The notes beneath the pieces are model-generated. The model did not search any database. It had not been told where the DNA came from and saw only the letters and a list, made by a program, of their open reading frames with translations. Below are positions 43,093 through 52,761 of a stretch of 64,000 nucleotides of DNA, piece by piece (the first letter of the stretch is position 1; each line of letters opens with the position of its first letter). The translations under genes were made by a program, and so were the position numbers. The stretch comes from Lachnospiraceae bacterium (GTDB taxonomy: Bacteria > Bacillota > Clostridia > Lachnospirales > Lachnospiraceae). The stretch is taken from assembly GCA_023663945.1 (NCBI GenBank), contig JAMPGL010000016.1, positions 1-64,000 on the forward strand, read 5' to 3'.

Positions 43093-44550
43093 TTATTCCG
43101 CCTCCCCTCTTCCTGCTCCTGCTGAAAGGGCACACACTACATGAATATTATACACATCCTGCCCGCTCACCAAGGTATATCCGCTGTACTCCACCGATTC
43201 AAATATCCCTTGCTGCTGGAGACGCTCCACAAAATCACTGACCTCCTGCACATTGCCCGCCGAGGCACTGACTGTCAGGATTCCGCTGTCTCTGTTAAAG
43301 CTCCTTACCTCCACCGTCACTTCGCTTCCTGCACAGGATTGAAGGACATCATTGAGGGATGAGTGAAATGTGGGATAGCTCATCAGCTGATTCCAGAGGT
43401 TTCCCGCCTCCTCCATCCGCTTTTCCATATTGGAAATGCTTGCCTCCGCCAGTTCGTAAGAAGCGCGGTTGTCGGCTACGGAAGAATCCTGCATCCCCCT
43501 CTCCATCTTGCGGAGCCTGGAATCCCGCGACAGATACATGCCCCCCATCACCGCCGTGATAAGAAGACAGGCTGACAGGGATAACACCGCCGGCAGAATC
43601 ATCTCCATAACCTCTCTGCGCCTGACGTTCTTAGCGCTCTCCTGCTTCAGCTGTCTGACAAAGTCCGCCGTTTTATCTACCTTTTGAGAACCGCCCATGG
43701 GATAGACAAATTCCACTGTCCCCGTATTTCCTGTGCGCTTCTTAATCTTCCGTTTATCGTCCCGGTAAATGCGGGGCGCAATCTGCTGGGTAAATTCTTT
43801 GTTCTCCTCAATCACATTTTTGAGCTCTGTCTGATTCTGTCCGCACAGATAGAGAACGTTAATAGGGTCTTCTACATGCTGTGAAGTTGCAAACTGAAGG
43901 AGACGCTCCACCACCGCTCCCGCCTCGGAAGCAAGCGCCTTCTGGTCGTCCTCTGAGAAAATCCGGTTTCTCTGTGAGTAAAGATATACCCCTTTGACAA
44001 AAAGAATGCTGATAATCTCCTGTCCGTCTAAAATCTGGACAATACAATTGTTTTTGCGAATCTCAGGAGCATCCATAAACCTTCTTACAAAATTGGCTAT
44101 CGCCGGTTCTATGGAAATAATCTCCACGCCCGCCTGGGCAAACAGCCGGATGTATCCTTCCAAAAACTCCCTCTCCGCGGCAACAGCAAAAATTCTCTGC
44201 ATCTTTCCGCCGTTCAAAGTTTCCAGCACATGATAAGAAAACACCGTATTTTCGGTTCTGCTGTCTGCAAACTCTCTGGCGATCATCTTTTTTAATTCTT
44301 TGTTTCCAATCTTGGGAAGCTCCAGCACCCTGCTGTTCAGCTGCGTGCTGTTGATGACCAGCCTGCACTCCTTGTGAGGCAGCCGGTTATCCGCCATAAA
44401 CTGTCTGATCCACGAAAGAAACATCTCCTCGTCTGTCACAATCCCATTGATGATGCTTCCTTCCGGAGCCATACCCTGACAGACAAGAACCGTATTTTTA
44501 TCCCTGATTTCCACCGCCTGAACCAGACGATTCGATAAATATAATATCAT
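43093..44550 (-). CDS. PilM-PilN fusion protein
   Basis: 485 residues. Residues about 1-290 resemble the actin-like PilM (NSTQLNSRVLELPKIGNKELKKMIAREF, ISIEPAIANFVRRF, NCIVQILDGQEIISILFVKG). A membrane span at about 318-340 (MILPAVLSLSACLLITAVMGGMYL) is followed by coiled coil and a PilN-like ferredoxin fold (VEVRSFNRDSGILTVSASAGN). PilM and PilN normally are two proteins bound through the PilN N-terminal tail; here they are one chain. Confidence 0.75.
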   Translation of the reverse strand: MILYLSNRLVQAVEIRDKNTVLVCQGMAPEGSIINGIVTDEEMFLSWIRQFMADNRLPHKECRLVINSTQLNSRVLELPKIGNKELKKMIAREFADSRTENTVFSYHVLETLNGGKMQRIFAVAAEREFLEGYIRLFAQAGVEIISIEPAIANFVRRFMDAPEIRKNNCIVQILDGQEIISILFVKGVYLYSQRNRIFSEDDQKALASEAGAVVERLLQFATSQHVEDPINVLYLCGQNQTELKNVIEENKEFTQQIAPRIYRDDKRKIKKRTGNTGTVEFVYPMGGSQKVDKTADFVRQLKQESAKNVRRREVMEMILPAVLSLSACLLITAVMGGMYLSRDSRLRKMERGMQDSSVADNRASYELAEASISNMEKRMEEAGNLWNQLMSYPTFHSSLNDVLQSCAGSEVTVEVRSFNRDSGILTVSASAGNVQEVSDFVERLQQQGIFESVEYSGYTLVSGQDVYNIHVVCALSAGAGRGEAE

Positions 44551-44565
44551 AGACTTCTTCTCCCT

Positions 44566-45771
44566 TTAATAGTATGCAGAGGAGCCAATCGCCGAATAAG
44601 ACTCATAAATCGGCATCATGACCGCTATCATAATAAAACCAATCAGCACTGCCATTGCCGTAATCAGCACCGGCTCTAAATAACTGATCAGCCGGTTGAC
44701 CGCCATCTCGGATTCGTAGTCAAAGGAATCCGCCATCGCGTCCAGCATCTGAACCAGATCGCCGCTCTCCTCACCGACCCTGACGACGGAAGGAAGCTTT
44801 TTGCGGAACCCCTTTATCTTTTCTAAGGATTCGCTCAGGGAACCGCCTGCCCGAAGACAGCTGATTGCCGTGTCAAATTGTCTCTCTATGTAACTGTTTC
44901 CAATCGTCTTTCTTGAAATCTGCATGGCTGTGATAATGGGAATGCCCGAACTGTACAGCGAGCTTAAATTTCTGGCAAACCTTGCGGTATATATCACCAT
45001 CAGAAGTCTGCCAATCACCGGAAATTTCAGCTTCATCCGATCACGCCACACACGCACCGCCGGCATTCTTCCCATCACTACCAAAATTACCACCGCCACA
45101 ATAATTACCGGTATGATTCCCTTCCAGTTGCGCCCCACAAATCCGCTGATTCCAAACAAAACCCTGGTAGGCGCCGGAAGTGTTTCCAAACTGTCAAACA
45201 TATCTGTAAGCTGGGGGAGAATAAAGCTCATAATAAACACCAGTACCACAAACACCAGCCCTGTCAAAATCTTCGGATATACCGTTGCCCCACGGATTTT
45301 AATATTAAGCTGATGCTCCTTCTCATAATGCACTGCCAGCCTTTTGGCTGTATCTGCAAGCTTTCCGCTGGTCTCCGCCGCACGGTACATATTCACCATC
45401 AAAAGCGGAAACGCCCCGTTCTGCTGTTCCATGGCATCGGAAACCGCTTCCCCCTGCCGGATCAGCTTAAGCACTGCGGTCAGCACCGCCCTCTCTTTGG
45501 GCTTTCTGGTCTCCTCCTGAGAAAGGATTGTAAAGGCGCGAACCAGCGTCACCCCTGCTCCCAGCATATCTCCCAATTCCCGGTTAAACTCGGAAAGCAT
45601 AAGCTGCGGAAGCTGTTTGGTGGCAGAATCCTCCATTCCGCTTTCCGTGTCGATTAAGAATTTGTCCTGTTCCTTCAGCTTGCGGTATAATTCATCCTCA
45701 TCGACAGCGTGCATGATTCCACTGATTGTGTCACCTTGTTTATCTCTGGCCAGATATCTGTATTTCGCCAT
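44566..45771 (-). CDS. pilC: GspF/PilC family pilus platform protein
   Basis: 401 residues with two GspF repeats of about 120 residues and three membrane spans. Blocks include QLMLSEFNRELGDMLGAGVTLVRAFTIL, GKLADTAKRLAVHYEKEHQLNIKIRGATVYP and, in the second repeat, RFARNLSSLYSSGIPIITAMQISRKTIGN. It anchors the ATPase in the membrane. First gene after the major pilin, in the same direction. Confidence 0.92.
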   Translation of the reverse strand: MAKYRYLARDKQGDTISGIMHAVDEDELYRKLKEQDKFLIDTESGMEDSATKQLPQLMLSEFNRELGDMLGAGVTLVRAFTILSQEETRKPKERAVLTAVLKLIRQGEAVSDAMEQQNGAFPLLMVNMYRAAETSGKLADTAKRLAVHYEKEHQLNIKIRGATVYPKILTGLVFVVLVFIMSFILPQLTDMFDSLETLPAPTRVLFGISGFVGRNWKGIIPVIIVAVVILVVMGRMPAVRVWRDRMKLKFPVIGRLLMVIYTARFARNLSSLYSSGIPIITAMQISRKTIGNSYIERQFDTAISCLRAGGSLSESLEKIKGFRKKLPSVVRVGEESGDLVQMLDAMADSFDYESEMAVNRLISYLEPVLITAMAVLIGFIMIAVMMPIYESYSAIGSSAYY

Positions 45772-45846
45772 TTTTAACCATGCCTTTCTTTAAATACTAC
45801 TTTCATGTATGAATACCTTCATATATGAATGCTTTCATATATCAGA

Positions 45847-45871
45847 TTAGCGGTGCCTATAACACCGCTAA
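45847..45871 (-). other. intercistronic hairpin after the major pilin
   Basis: TTAGCGGTG pairs with CACCGCTAA. On the minus strand it lies about 20 bases after the pilin stop and is followed by repeats of ATATATGAA rather than a T-run. It may stabilise the pilin mRNA or end most transcripts so that pilin exceeds assembly proteins. Confidence 0.5.
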
Positions 45872-45893
45872 CCTCATCCATTGGATTCTTCTG

Positions 45894-46358
45894 CTACTGA
45901 ATTACTGTCCATATACCGTCTGCCAATGTCACGGTAGCGCCCTCATATTGAACGGTAATGCCCACAACTGTAAAATATCCGTGATTCGATGACATTCCGC
46001 TGTCTCCTAAGGTGTCGCTTTCAAATTCAACGCTTTCGATTGATGCACCGTCCGCATCCGCCATCCGCAAAATTCTCTCTTTATCATTCTCCGACAAATC
46101 ATGGTTTGCATGAGCAGCCGTTCCATCCCAAGCGGCATACTTTTCCGATTCAATTGCCTGCGCCGCCATATAAATGCTTCTGGCGCTGAGCACATACTGC
46201 TTTCCCTTTGCCTCATCAATCCATCCCATAAGACCGGGTATCAATATGGCTGCAAGCACCGTCAAGATGACCATTACCACAATCATCTCCACAAGCGTAA
46301 AACCGCGGTTTTGACCTATTATATGATTGTCCTTTTTATGTATAATCCGTTTGTCCAT
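45894..46358 (-). CDS. major type IV pilin
   Basis: 154 residues. Leader of 18 residues ending QNRG, then FTLVEMIVVMVILTVLAAILIPGLMGWIDEAKGKQ, with Phe+1 and Glu+5. The body is short and acidic, ending in a beta region YFTVVGITVQYEGATVTLADGIWTV. First gene of the operon, behind GGGGG, hence the likely main subunit. Confidence 0.88.
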   Translation of the reverse strand: MDKRIIHKKDNHIIGQNRGFTLVEMIVVMVILTVLAAILIPGLMGWIDEAKGKQYVLSARSIYMAAQAIESEKYAAWDGTAAHANHDLSENDKERILRMADADGASIESVEFESDTLGDSGMSSNHGYFTVVGITVQYEGATVTLADGIWTVIQ

Positions 46359-46399
46359 ATTTTCCCCCGTCTTCTCTGTCAGAATCTATTATATTTTCT

Positions 46400-46428
46400 A
46401 TTTTATCGTTTTTTGCTTCTCCCGTCAA
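46400..46428 (-). promoter_or_regulatory. pilus operon promoter
   Basis: TTGACG (46428-46423) and TAAAAT (46405-46400) on the minus strand with 17 bases between, inside the 3' end of the upstream glycosyltransferase gene. Confidence 0.5.
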
Positions 46429-47998
46429 TGTCAGAAAATTTCTTTATCGAATAGATATTAAACCAGTACCTCTCCAGCATCACGCTGAAGACTTCATCCG
46501 CGCCGATTCCTTCCGCTTCCCACTTCTGTATGATCTCTTCCCTTGCCTCGCCGCTTCCTATAAACCAGACATTCCTGCCTGTTCCCAGCAGTTCCTTAAT
46601 CCTCCGGATTCCCGCCTCATCTTCAAATTCTCCTTCCACGAGACTGTGATTCTGAGGATACATTCTGCAAATCAACGGCTCCGGATTCTGATACCACAGC
46701 CAGGAATCATTTTGCAGATAAAAAGAATTTACCGCCTGCACTTGGTCAAAATTAAAAATTAAAATATCTTCCCCGCCAATCTGCTCCAGAACTTCCTGTG
46801 TTTTTTCCATCTGGACTCTTTTCCACATCTCTTCCCCGTAAAAGGAACGATAATTCCTCACTCCTATCACAGCCAGCGCTAAGACCATGACAGTTCCTGC
46901 CCCTCTGCCCGGTTTAAGCTCCGAGACCATAATCGAAAATGCCAGCCAGAACACGCCTGCTGCCGGAAGCATATAACGGTAGACAAAAATCGGGCGCACC
47001 AGCGCAGACGCCAAAAAGCCAAATCCAATAATTCCCATCAGCACAGACAGACAGCCTGCGCAAAAAATCAGCTTCCTCTGCGCCTTTTTGTCCTCTCTTC
47101 TCCGGATGCTCCGCAGAATCCATACTGCAAATCCTGCCCCGTAAAAAAGACACAGCGCAACAGCCGCAATATTGCCAAGCATCTCATGTCCAAGCGCCGG
47201 GCAGAACAGAAACTTGACGCATCCCAAAAGCGTCCGTATGGAGAGCGGCTGTATCCAATAATTCTCTTTCACATTTTTTACTTGGGACACCACCGCCGTG
47301 GCAAGCCACGGCAGATAACCCAATGCGCACACCGCTCCGCTTGCCAGAAACGGTTTTATTCTCTTCCCAAGGCGACGGCTCCAAAGAGCCTCCCCAAATA
47401 AATACACATAAATCATGCACGCCGCCACGCACGCAAAATAGTGGGTATAGCAGGCGGCAAGGGCGTACACGGTCAGCATGCCCCAATGAATCCAATCTTT
47501 TCTCCGGTCTTCTGAAAAGTCGGTAAGCTCATAGGCGTGAAGCATTCCCGCCGTAATAAAGAAAAGCGCATAGCCGTACATTCTTATTTCTACTGTATAA
47601 TCCGCCATCTGCGGCATGGTTATCAGCAAAAAGAAATACAGCCCTGCGCTGAACATTCCAAAATGCTTTCTAATTTTAGTCACAGCATAAAGCATACACA
47701 GGAAAAAGGGAAGCACGGAGAGAAGCTTTGCGATCATGACCTGCTCCGCGCCGCTTTTTCCCGCTCCAAGACTTCCCAGAAATAACTTTACAATCATGTA
47801 ATAAAGAGGCGGATGGACATCCGCCGCCGTAATGTCAATCAGTTCCCTAAGGGGCTGTCCTGCCAGCCCCATTGTGAACAGTTCATCATACCATATATCG
47901 CCGCTAAAACACAGAAACACGGAAGCTCCAAGCATCATAATGCCTGCCGTGAGCAGAATGATTCCTATGATATCCTTCCATGACGCCCTTTGCTTCAT
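46403..47998 (-). CDS. GT39-like membrane glycosyltransferase
   Basis: 531 residues, about ten membrane spans. The first loop has the acidic motif GDIWYDELFTMGLAG near residue 33 and the TAADVHPPLYYMIVKLFLG block near 58, typical of ArnT/PMT-type GT-C transferases using polyprenyl-phosphate sugars. It lies directly upstream of the pilus operon, so pilin or cell-surface glycosylation is a possibility only. Confidence 0.75.
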   Translation of the reverse strand: MKQRASWKDIIGIILLTAGIMMLGASVFLCFSGDIWYDELFTMGLAGQPLRELIDITAADVHPPLYYMIVKLFLGSLGAGKSGAEQVMIAKLLSVLPFFLCMLYAVTKIRKHFGMFSAGLYFFLLITMPQMADYTVEIRMYGYALFFITAGMLHAYELTDFSEDRRKDWIHWGMLTVYALAACYTHYFACVAACMIYVYLFGEALWSRRLGKRIKPFLASGAVCALGYLPWLATAVVSQVKNVKENYWIQPLSIRTLLGCVKFLFCPALGHEMLGNIAAVALCLFYGAGFAVWILRSIRRREDKKAQRKLIFCAGCLSVLMGIIGFGFLASALVRPIFVYRYMLPAAGVFWLAFSIMVSELKPGRGAGTVMVLALAVIGVRNYRSFYGEEMWKRVQMEKTQEVLEQIGGEDILIFNFDQVQAVNSFYLQNDSWLWYQNPEPLICRMYPQNHSLVEGEFEDEAGIRRIKELLGTGRNVWFIGSGEAREEIIQKWEAEGIGADEVFSVMLERYWFNIYSIKKFSDIDGRSKKR

Positions 47999-48049
47999 AC
48001 CCTGTTCCTTCGTTCCTTTGCATTCTTCGACTGCTTTGCGTTTCTTTGG

Positions 48050-50014
48050 TTACTTTGCTTCTTCCTTCGGCTCTTCCCTGCGGATTTCCTTGGTGCGGAT
48101 TTCTTTGCAGATCTGGTCGATAAACTCTGAAAGAGGTTTCACTCCCTCGTCCCCTGCAAAACGGCTTCTTACGGACACCGTGCCGTCGGTCTCTTCCTGC
48201 TGTCCCACCACAAGCATATAAGGCAGTTTGGCAAGCCTTGCCTCACGAATCTTAAATCCAATCTTTTCGGAACGGCTGTCTACCTCCGCCAGCACTCCGT
48301 TTGCCTTTAACTCACCGCGGACCTTCTGCGCATAATCCTCATATTTGTCGGAGATGGGAAGAACTCTCACCTGTACCGGGCAAAGCCATGTAGGGAATTT
48401 ACCCTCATACTTTTCAATCAGCCATGCAAGGGTCCTCTCATAACAGCCCATGGAGGTTCTGTGAATAATATACGGACGTACCTTATCGCCGTTCTGGTCA
48501 ATGTAGTACATATCAAACTGCGCCGCCAAAAGCGCATCCCACTGAATGGTGATCATGGTGTCTTCCTTGCCGTACACGTTCTTGGTGTTGATATCGATCT
48601 TCGGACCGTAAAACGCCGCTTCCCCCACATCCTCAACAAAGGGAATCTCCAGCTCCTTCATAATATTGCGCATATGATCCTGAGTCTGCTCCCAAACCTC
48701 CGGCTCGCCAATATATTTTTCCCTATTATCCGGATCCCACTTGGACAGGTGGTAAGTCACATCCTCTTCCACACCCAAAGTCTTAAGACAATACTGTGCA
48801 AGGGCAATACACTTTTTAAACTCTTCCACCATCTGATCCGGACGGACGATCAAATGCCCCTCCGAAATCGTGAACTGGCGCACTCTGGTAAGACCGTGCA
48901 TTTCGCCGGAATCCTCGTTGCGGAACAGCGTGGAAGTCTCTCCATAGCGAAGGGGAAGATCCCTGTAGGAATGCTGGGTTGCCTTATAAACAAAATACTG
49001 GAACGGACAGGTCATGGGGCGGAGGGCAAATACCTCCTTATCCACTTCCTCATCCCCCAACACAAACATTCCTTCTTTGTAATGATCCCAGTGGCCGGAA
49101 AGCTTGTAAAGGTCGCTTTTTGCCATAAGAGGCGTCTTGGTTCTGATATAGCCCCACTCGTTATCCTCCAAATCCTCAATCCAGCGCTGCATCGTCTGAA
49201 TCATCTTGGCTCCCTTGGGCATCAAAAGCGGAAGCCCCTGTCCGATCACATCCACCGTGGTAAAAAGCTCCATTTCCCTGCCTAACTTGTTGTGGTCGCG
49301 GAGCTTGATATTTTCCAGATATTCCAGATACTCTGCAAGCTCTTCCTTTTTATTAAAAGCAGTGCCGTAAATCCGCTGAAGCATAGTCCGGTTGGAGTCA
49401 CCTCTCCAATAGGCACCCGAGGAGGAGGTCAGCTTGAACGCCTTGATTCCCTTGGTGTTCATTAAATGCGGGCCTGCGCACAAATCCACAAATTCTCCCT
49501 GATCATAAAAAGAGATTTCCGCATCCTCCGGCAAATCCTGAATCAGCTCCACCTTGTAAGGCTCCCCTTTGTCCTGCATAAACTTAATTGCTTCCGCTCT
49601 GGGAAGGGTAAACCGTTTCAGTTCATGCCCCTCTTTGATGATCTTTTTCATCTCCGCCTCAATCTTATCCAGATCCTCTCTGGAAAAAGGCTCGTGCTCA
49701 AAGTCATAGTAATATCCCGTATCAATGCTGGGACCGATAGCAAGCTTTGCCTCCGGAAAAAGGCGTTTCACCGCCTCCGCCATAACATGGGAACAGGTAT
49801 GCCTTACCACACGCAGCCCCTCCGCATCGTTTGCCGTCAAAATGTTCAAAGCGCAGTCCTTGTCGATAACGGTACGCAGATCCACCACTTCCCCATCCAG
49901 TTCTCCGGCACACGCCGCTCTGGCAAGCCCTTCGCTTAAATCCTTCGCAATCTCATACACGCTGAGCGCGCTGTCATATTCCTTTACGGAACCATCTTTT
50001 AATGTAATCTTCAT
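48050..50014 (-). CDS. thrS: threonyl-tRNA synthetase
   Basis: About 654 residues from MKITLKDGSVKEYDSALSV. TGS domain at about 1-60, second additional domain with HxxxH at HTCSHVMAEAV, class II motifs (MTCPFQYFVYK, RYGETSTLFRNEDSGEMHGLTRVRQF, HRTSMGCYERTLAWLIEKYEG) and the C-terminal anticodon-binding domain. Controlled by a T-box leader upstream. Confidence 0.97.
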   Translation of the reverse strand: MKITLKDGSVKEYDSALSVYEIAKDLSEGLARAACAGELDGEVVDLRTVIDKDCALNILTANDAEGLRVVRHTCSHVMAEAVKRLFPEAKLAIGPSIDTGYYYDFEHEPFSREDLDKIEAEMKKIIKEGHELKRFTLPRAEAIKFMQDKGEPYKVELIQDLPEDAEISFYDQGEFVDLCAGPHLMNTKGIKAFKLTSSSGAYWRGDSNRTMLQRIYGTAFNKKEELAEYLEYLENIKLRDHNKLGREMELFTTVDVIGQGLPLLMPKGAKMIQTMQRWIEDLEDNEWGYIRTKTPLMAKSDLYKLSGHWDHYKEGMFVLGDEEVDKEVFALRPMTCPFQYFVYKATQHSYRDLPLRYGETSTLFRNEDSGEMHGLTRVRQFTISEGHLIVRPDQMVEEFKKCIALAQYCLKTLGVEEDVTYHLSKWDPDNREKYIGEPEVWEQTQDHMRNIMKELEIPFVEDVGEAAFYGPKIDINTKNVYGKEDTMITIQWDALLAAQFDMYYIDQNGDKVRPYIIHRTSMGCYERTLAWLIEKYEGKFPTWLCPVQVRVLPISDKYEDYAQKVRGELKANGVLAEVDSRSEKIGFKIREARLAKLPYMLVVGQQEETDGTVSVRSRFAGDEGVKPLSEFIDQICKEIRTKEIRREEPKEEAK

Positions 50015-50099
50015 TTCTTTCCTTCCTTTCTGCTTTCTCTGCAAACACTCTTTCTAAAGCTGGCTTTTCAATGCGGTTCGTCCCGCCGGGCAGTCTATT

Positions 50100-50395
50100 C
50101 TTTCTTTCAAAAAAAGAATCCCATGCACTACGATTTGTAATGCATGGGACGTAAAATACGCGGTTCCACCCTGCTTGCCTTAAAAAGAATCTGCTTCCTT
50201 AAAAGCATCCTTCTTCCAAGACCACTCATTGCCTTTAACGCAGGCATACGAACCGGATTGGGGTCACTCCGAGTTAGTTTTCGTCTGCTTCCCACAAAGA
50301 CATTTTCAGCCCGGCGCACTCACACCGATGTCTCTCTCTGCTGTTTTCCGCAGATTACTCGTCTCATCAACGTTTTGTTTATTACTGTTTTTTAT
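50100..50395 (-). promoter_or_regulatory. T-box riboswitch of thrS
   Basis: The T-box core AGCAGGGTGGAACCGCG is at about 50158-50174 (minus). A terminator hairpin TCCCATGCA/TGCATGGGA (about 50119-50149) followed by TTTTTTTG comes next. The 5' part opens GATGAGACGAGTAATC, as in stem I. A Thr codon, ACC, lies in GGAGTGACC and is the likely specifier, not proven. Uncharged tRNA-Thr would prevent termination. Confidence 0.9.
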
Positions 50396-50401
50396 CAGAT
50401 G

Positions 50402-50430
50402 ATAGAATTATCATATGATATTTTTGTCAA
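50402..50430 (-). promoter_or_regulatory. thrS promoter
   Basis: TTGACA (50430-50425) and a weak TTCTAT (50407-50402) with 17 bases between on the minus strand. Confidence 0.5.
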
Positions 50431-50456
50431 TCTGTAAAGAGGGAAATTTCACATTC

Positions 50457-52175
50457 TTATTCCCCGCCTAAAATGAAATGCAGCTCATCAAATTTGTAAA
50501 GATATGCAGGTAATTTTTCCTTTTCTACCGGATAAATACTTTTCACCCTTTGTATATATTCTCCTTCCGCAACTATTTTCTCTTCCCATTCAAAGAAACG
50601 CCCTTCATTTCCTAATTCATCTAATTCATGCATTTTTCCAAAGCCGATTTGCTCCCACTGTCCGTCACGAAGAGCATAAAAAATTTCAAAGCCTTCCCAC
50701 ATATGAGAACCTGAGTTAACCAGCAAACCTTCCTTTTCCACATAACGAATCCCAAAACGATAGGTTTCTAATGCACTTACCGTATTATCATGAAAAGATA
50801 ATACCTTACTGTTTAATGCCCAGCCTGAGTCTACGACTAATTCAGGAATATCATCATCATCTACATAAATAAATGCATACTTAGCGCTATCCCTGTCATC
50901 ATAGGAATCCAGATATTCCAGATAAGCCTTTCCCCACTCTCCCACCTGTTCCATTCCCGGCAATTCCCGCCATCCGTCATACTCACAGATATATCCAATT
51001 TTTCCGGTAAAGGTCGGTCTGACAGCCAAAATATCATCCGGTATGTCCCAATAATAATACCTGCCGTCATCGCTGCTGTAACGCATCATCACAAAGCCTT
51101 CTTCCGCTCCTTCGTCGGCTTCAATAAGACGCGGTTTTTCCCACCAGAATCCACTCCACAACGCTTTATAAAGCGAAAGCATACTATATCCTAAATCCAT
51201 TCCCGGCTCTAAGCAATAAAAGTCAGTGATTGCGCCCCGCCTAGCAGCGCCAATCCAGAAGGCAATATCTGTCTTTTCCTCCTGAATAATCTGTTCTTGG
51301 ATCCGTTCAAACTCTTCCCACGAAGTAATGGTCGCCAGATATCCTCCCCATTTTCTGCAAGCCGCCTCCGCTTCTGTCCACGTCATGTCGGCTTCTACGA
51401 GTTTATAGTAATGATTAGCAGAAGCAACTGCGCCTGTTTTTAGCAGAGAAGAAATATCTTTGTAAATATAATAATGCCCTTCCGGTTCCTTAGATTCTTC
51501 CTCCGGATAAATATCCTGAAGTTTCTGCTCATATTCTTCCTCCGTCACGGATTCGCCATCCCATTCATATATATAATCAATATAATCTTCCGTACTGTTT
51601 TCGTAATTCAGCCAGTATTCGCCGCATCCAATCTGTTTCCAGTGTCCTTCCTGAATCGTATAGACAAAATCAAAATAGGAATCCATATTTCCTGATCTAT
51701 TACATACAAGATTGCCTCTTTCAATGTAGTATAACCCGGAACGGTAAATATCTACCTCATCCAATATTCCGTCATGATACGTCAAAAGCAGAGAACTACC
51801 GACTGTATTTATCTCCAATTCAGGAATACTATCATCATCCACATAAATGAAAGTGTAAGTACACTTATCCTTACCTTCATATGATTCCAGATACTCCAAA
51901 TATGCCTTTTCCCAATCTTCCATCTGGTATGTTTCAGCCTTCTGATTTCTATCCGATGGGTTATCCAATGGGTTATCCGGTGTCTGTATCGGCATCACAG
52001 CCGGCTGTAAATCCGGCGTTTTAACCGGTTCTACAGTCGGCTGCAATTCTATCTTCACACTATACAATTCTTCTGCCTCTGTTCCTGAATCAGCACATGA
52101 TGTAACAGACAGCGCCATAGCTGCCAATAAAAAGACCAGTATTCTTCTGAAAATTAATCCGTTTTGTTTCTCCAT
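50457..52175 (-). CDS. lipoprotein with C-type-lectin-like domain between two homologous domains
   Basis: 572 residues from [15 protein letters not shown]. Lipobox VTSC near residue 26. A Pro/Thr linker follows. Domain 1 (about 80-225) and domain 3 (about 415-565) are alike: WEKAYLEYLESYEGKD/FIYVDDDSIPEL versus WGKAYLEYLDSYDDRD/FIYVDDDDIPEL, and both end in a Tyr/Trp-rich IGxGE/K block. The middle (about 255-400) has YYKLVEADMTWTEAEAACRKWGGYLATITSWEE, the start of a C-type lectin fold. The start overlaps the SEC-C stop (TGATG). Ligand unknown. Confidence 0.75.
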   Translation of the reverse strand: MEKQNGLIFRRILVFLLAAMALSVTSCADSGTEAEELYSVKIELQPTVEPVKTPDLQPAVMPIQTPDNPLDNPSDRNQKAETYQMEDWEKAYLEYLESYEGKDKCTYTFIYVDDDSIPELEINTVGSSLLLTYHDGILDEVDIYRSGLYYIERGNLVCNRSGNMDSYFDFVYTIQEGHWKQIGCGEYWLNYENSTEDYIDYIYEWDGESVTEEEYEQKLQDIYPEEESKEPEGHYYIYKDISSLLKTGAVASANHYYKLVEADMTWTEAEAACRKWGGYLATITSWEEFERIQEQIIQEEKTDIAFWIGAARRGAITDFYCLEPGMDLGYSMLSLYKALWSGFWWEKPRLIEADEGAEEGFVMMRYSSDDGRYYYWDIPDDILAVRPTFTGKIGYICEYDGWRELPGMEQVGEWGKAYLEYLDSYDDRDSAKYAFIYVDDDDIPELVVDSGWALNSKVLSFHDNTVSALETYRFGIRYVEKEGLLVNSGSHMWEGFEIFYALRDGQWEQIGFGKMHELDELGNEGRFFEWEEKIVAEGEYIQRVKSIYPVEKEKLPAYLYKFDELHFILGGE

Positions 52176-52681
52176 CAGCTTTTCTTTCCACAGCACTTCT
52201 TATATTTCTTGCCGCTTCCGCAGGGGCAGGGATCATTGGGGTATACCTTGTCCGGCTTCACAATGGTCATAGAAGACTTCTGCTCTCTGTAAAGCTCTTT
52301 TCTCTTGTCCTCGTCAAAAATCTCTTCCCACTCAGGAAGCCCATACAGCCAGTCGGCTCCCGCCGCCACCATGTTTTTATAAAGAAGCTCTTTGTCAAAT
52401 GCGAGGCTGACCTGCGTATCCTCCTCCATCTCCTCAATCGGATTGGCTTCCTTCAAACTGTCATTGATTCCATCCAAAAATCCTGTCATAGTCATGATGT
52501 CAATGCCGTATTTCTCAGCCAGCTCTGCAACCGTACCGGATACTGTCTCATCAGGATTCTTTAAAAGTTCTGCGTATATATCCTTTTCCTTCTGAAAATA
52601 ATCCGACCAGAGTCTCTGCAGATCTCCTTTATTTGCTGTTTCTGAATACGCCATATCGCGCCATGTTTTAAGCAATGCCAT
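52175..52681 (-). CDS. SEC-C motif protein
   Basis: 168 residues. The C-terminus is the SEC-C zinc motif [17 protein letters not shown], as in SecA. The N-terminal part ([20 protein letters not shown]) is helical and acidic. AGGAGG upstream. Similar small SEC-C proteins in Clostridia have no established function. The stop is shared with the lectin-like lipoprotein start. Confidence 0.85.
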   Translation of the reverse strand: MALLKTWRDMAYSETANKGDLQRLWSDYFQKEKDIYAELLKNPDETVSGTVAELAEKYGIDIMTMTGFLDGINDSLKEANPIEEMEEDTQVSLAFDKELLYKNMVAAGADWLYGLPEWEEIFDEDKRKELYREQKSSMTIVKPDKVYPNDPCPCGSGKKYKKCCGKKS

Positions 52682-52729
52682 AAAACGATTCCTCCTTACC
52701 TGCCGTCAACAGATATATTGTAATTTGCG

Positions 52730-52759
52730 GTGACAAGCACCTTTTTGACATTATATATT
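52730..52759 (+). promoter_or_regulatory. candidate promoter for the structured RNA
   Basis: GTGACA at 52730-52735 and TATATT at 52754-52759 with 18 bases between (or TATATA at 52752 with 16). The start point would be near 52765. Confidence 0.4.
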
Positions 52760-52761
52760 AC

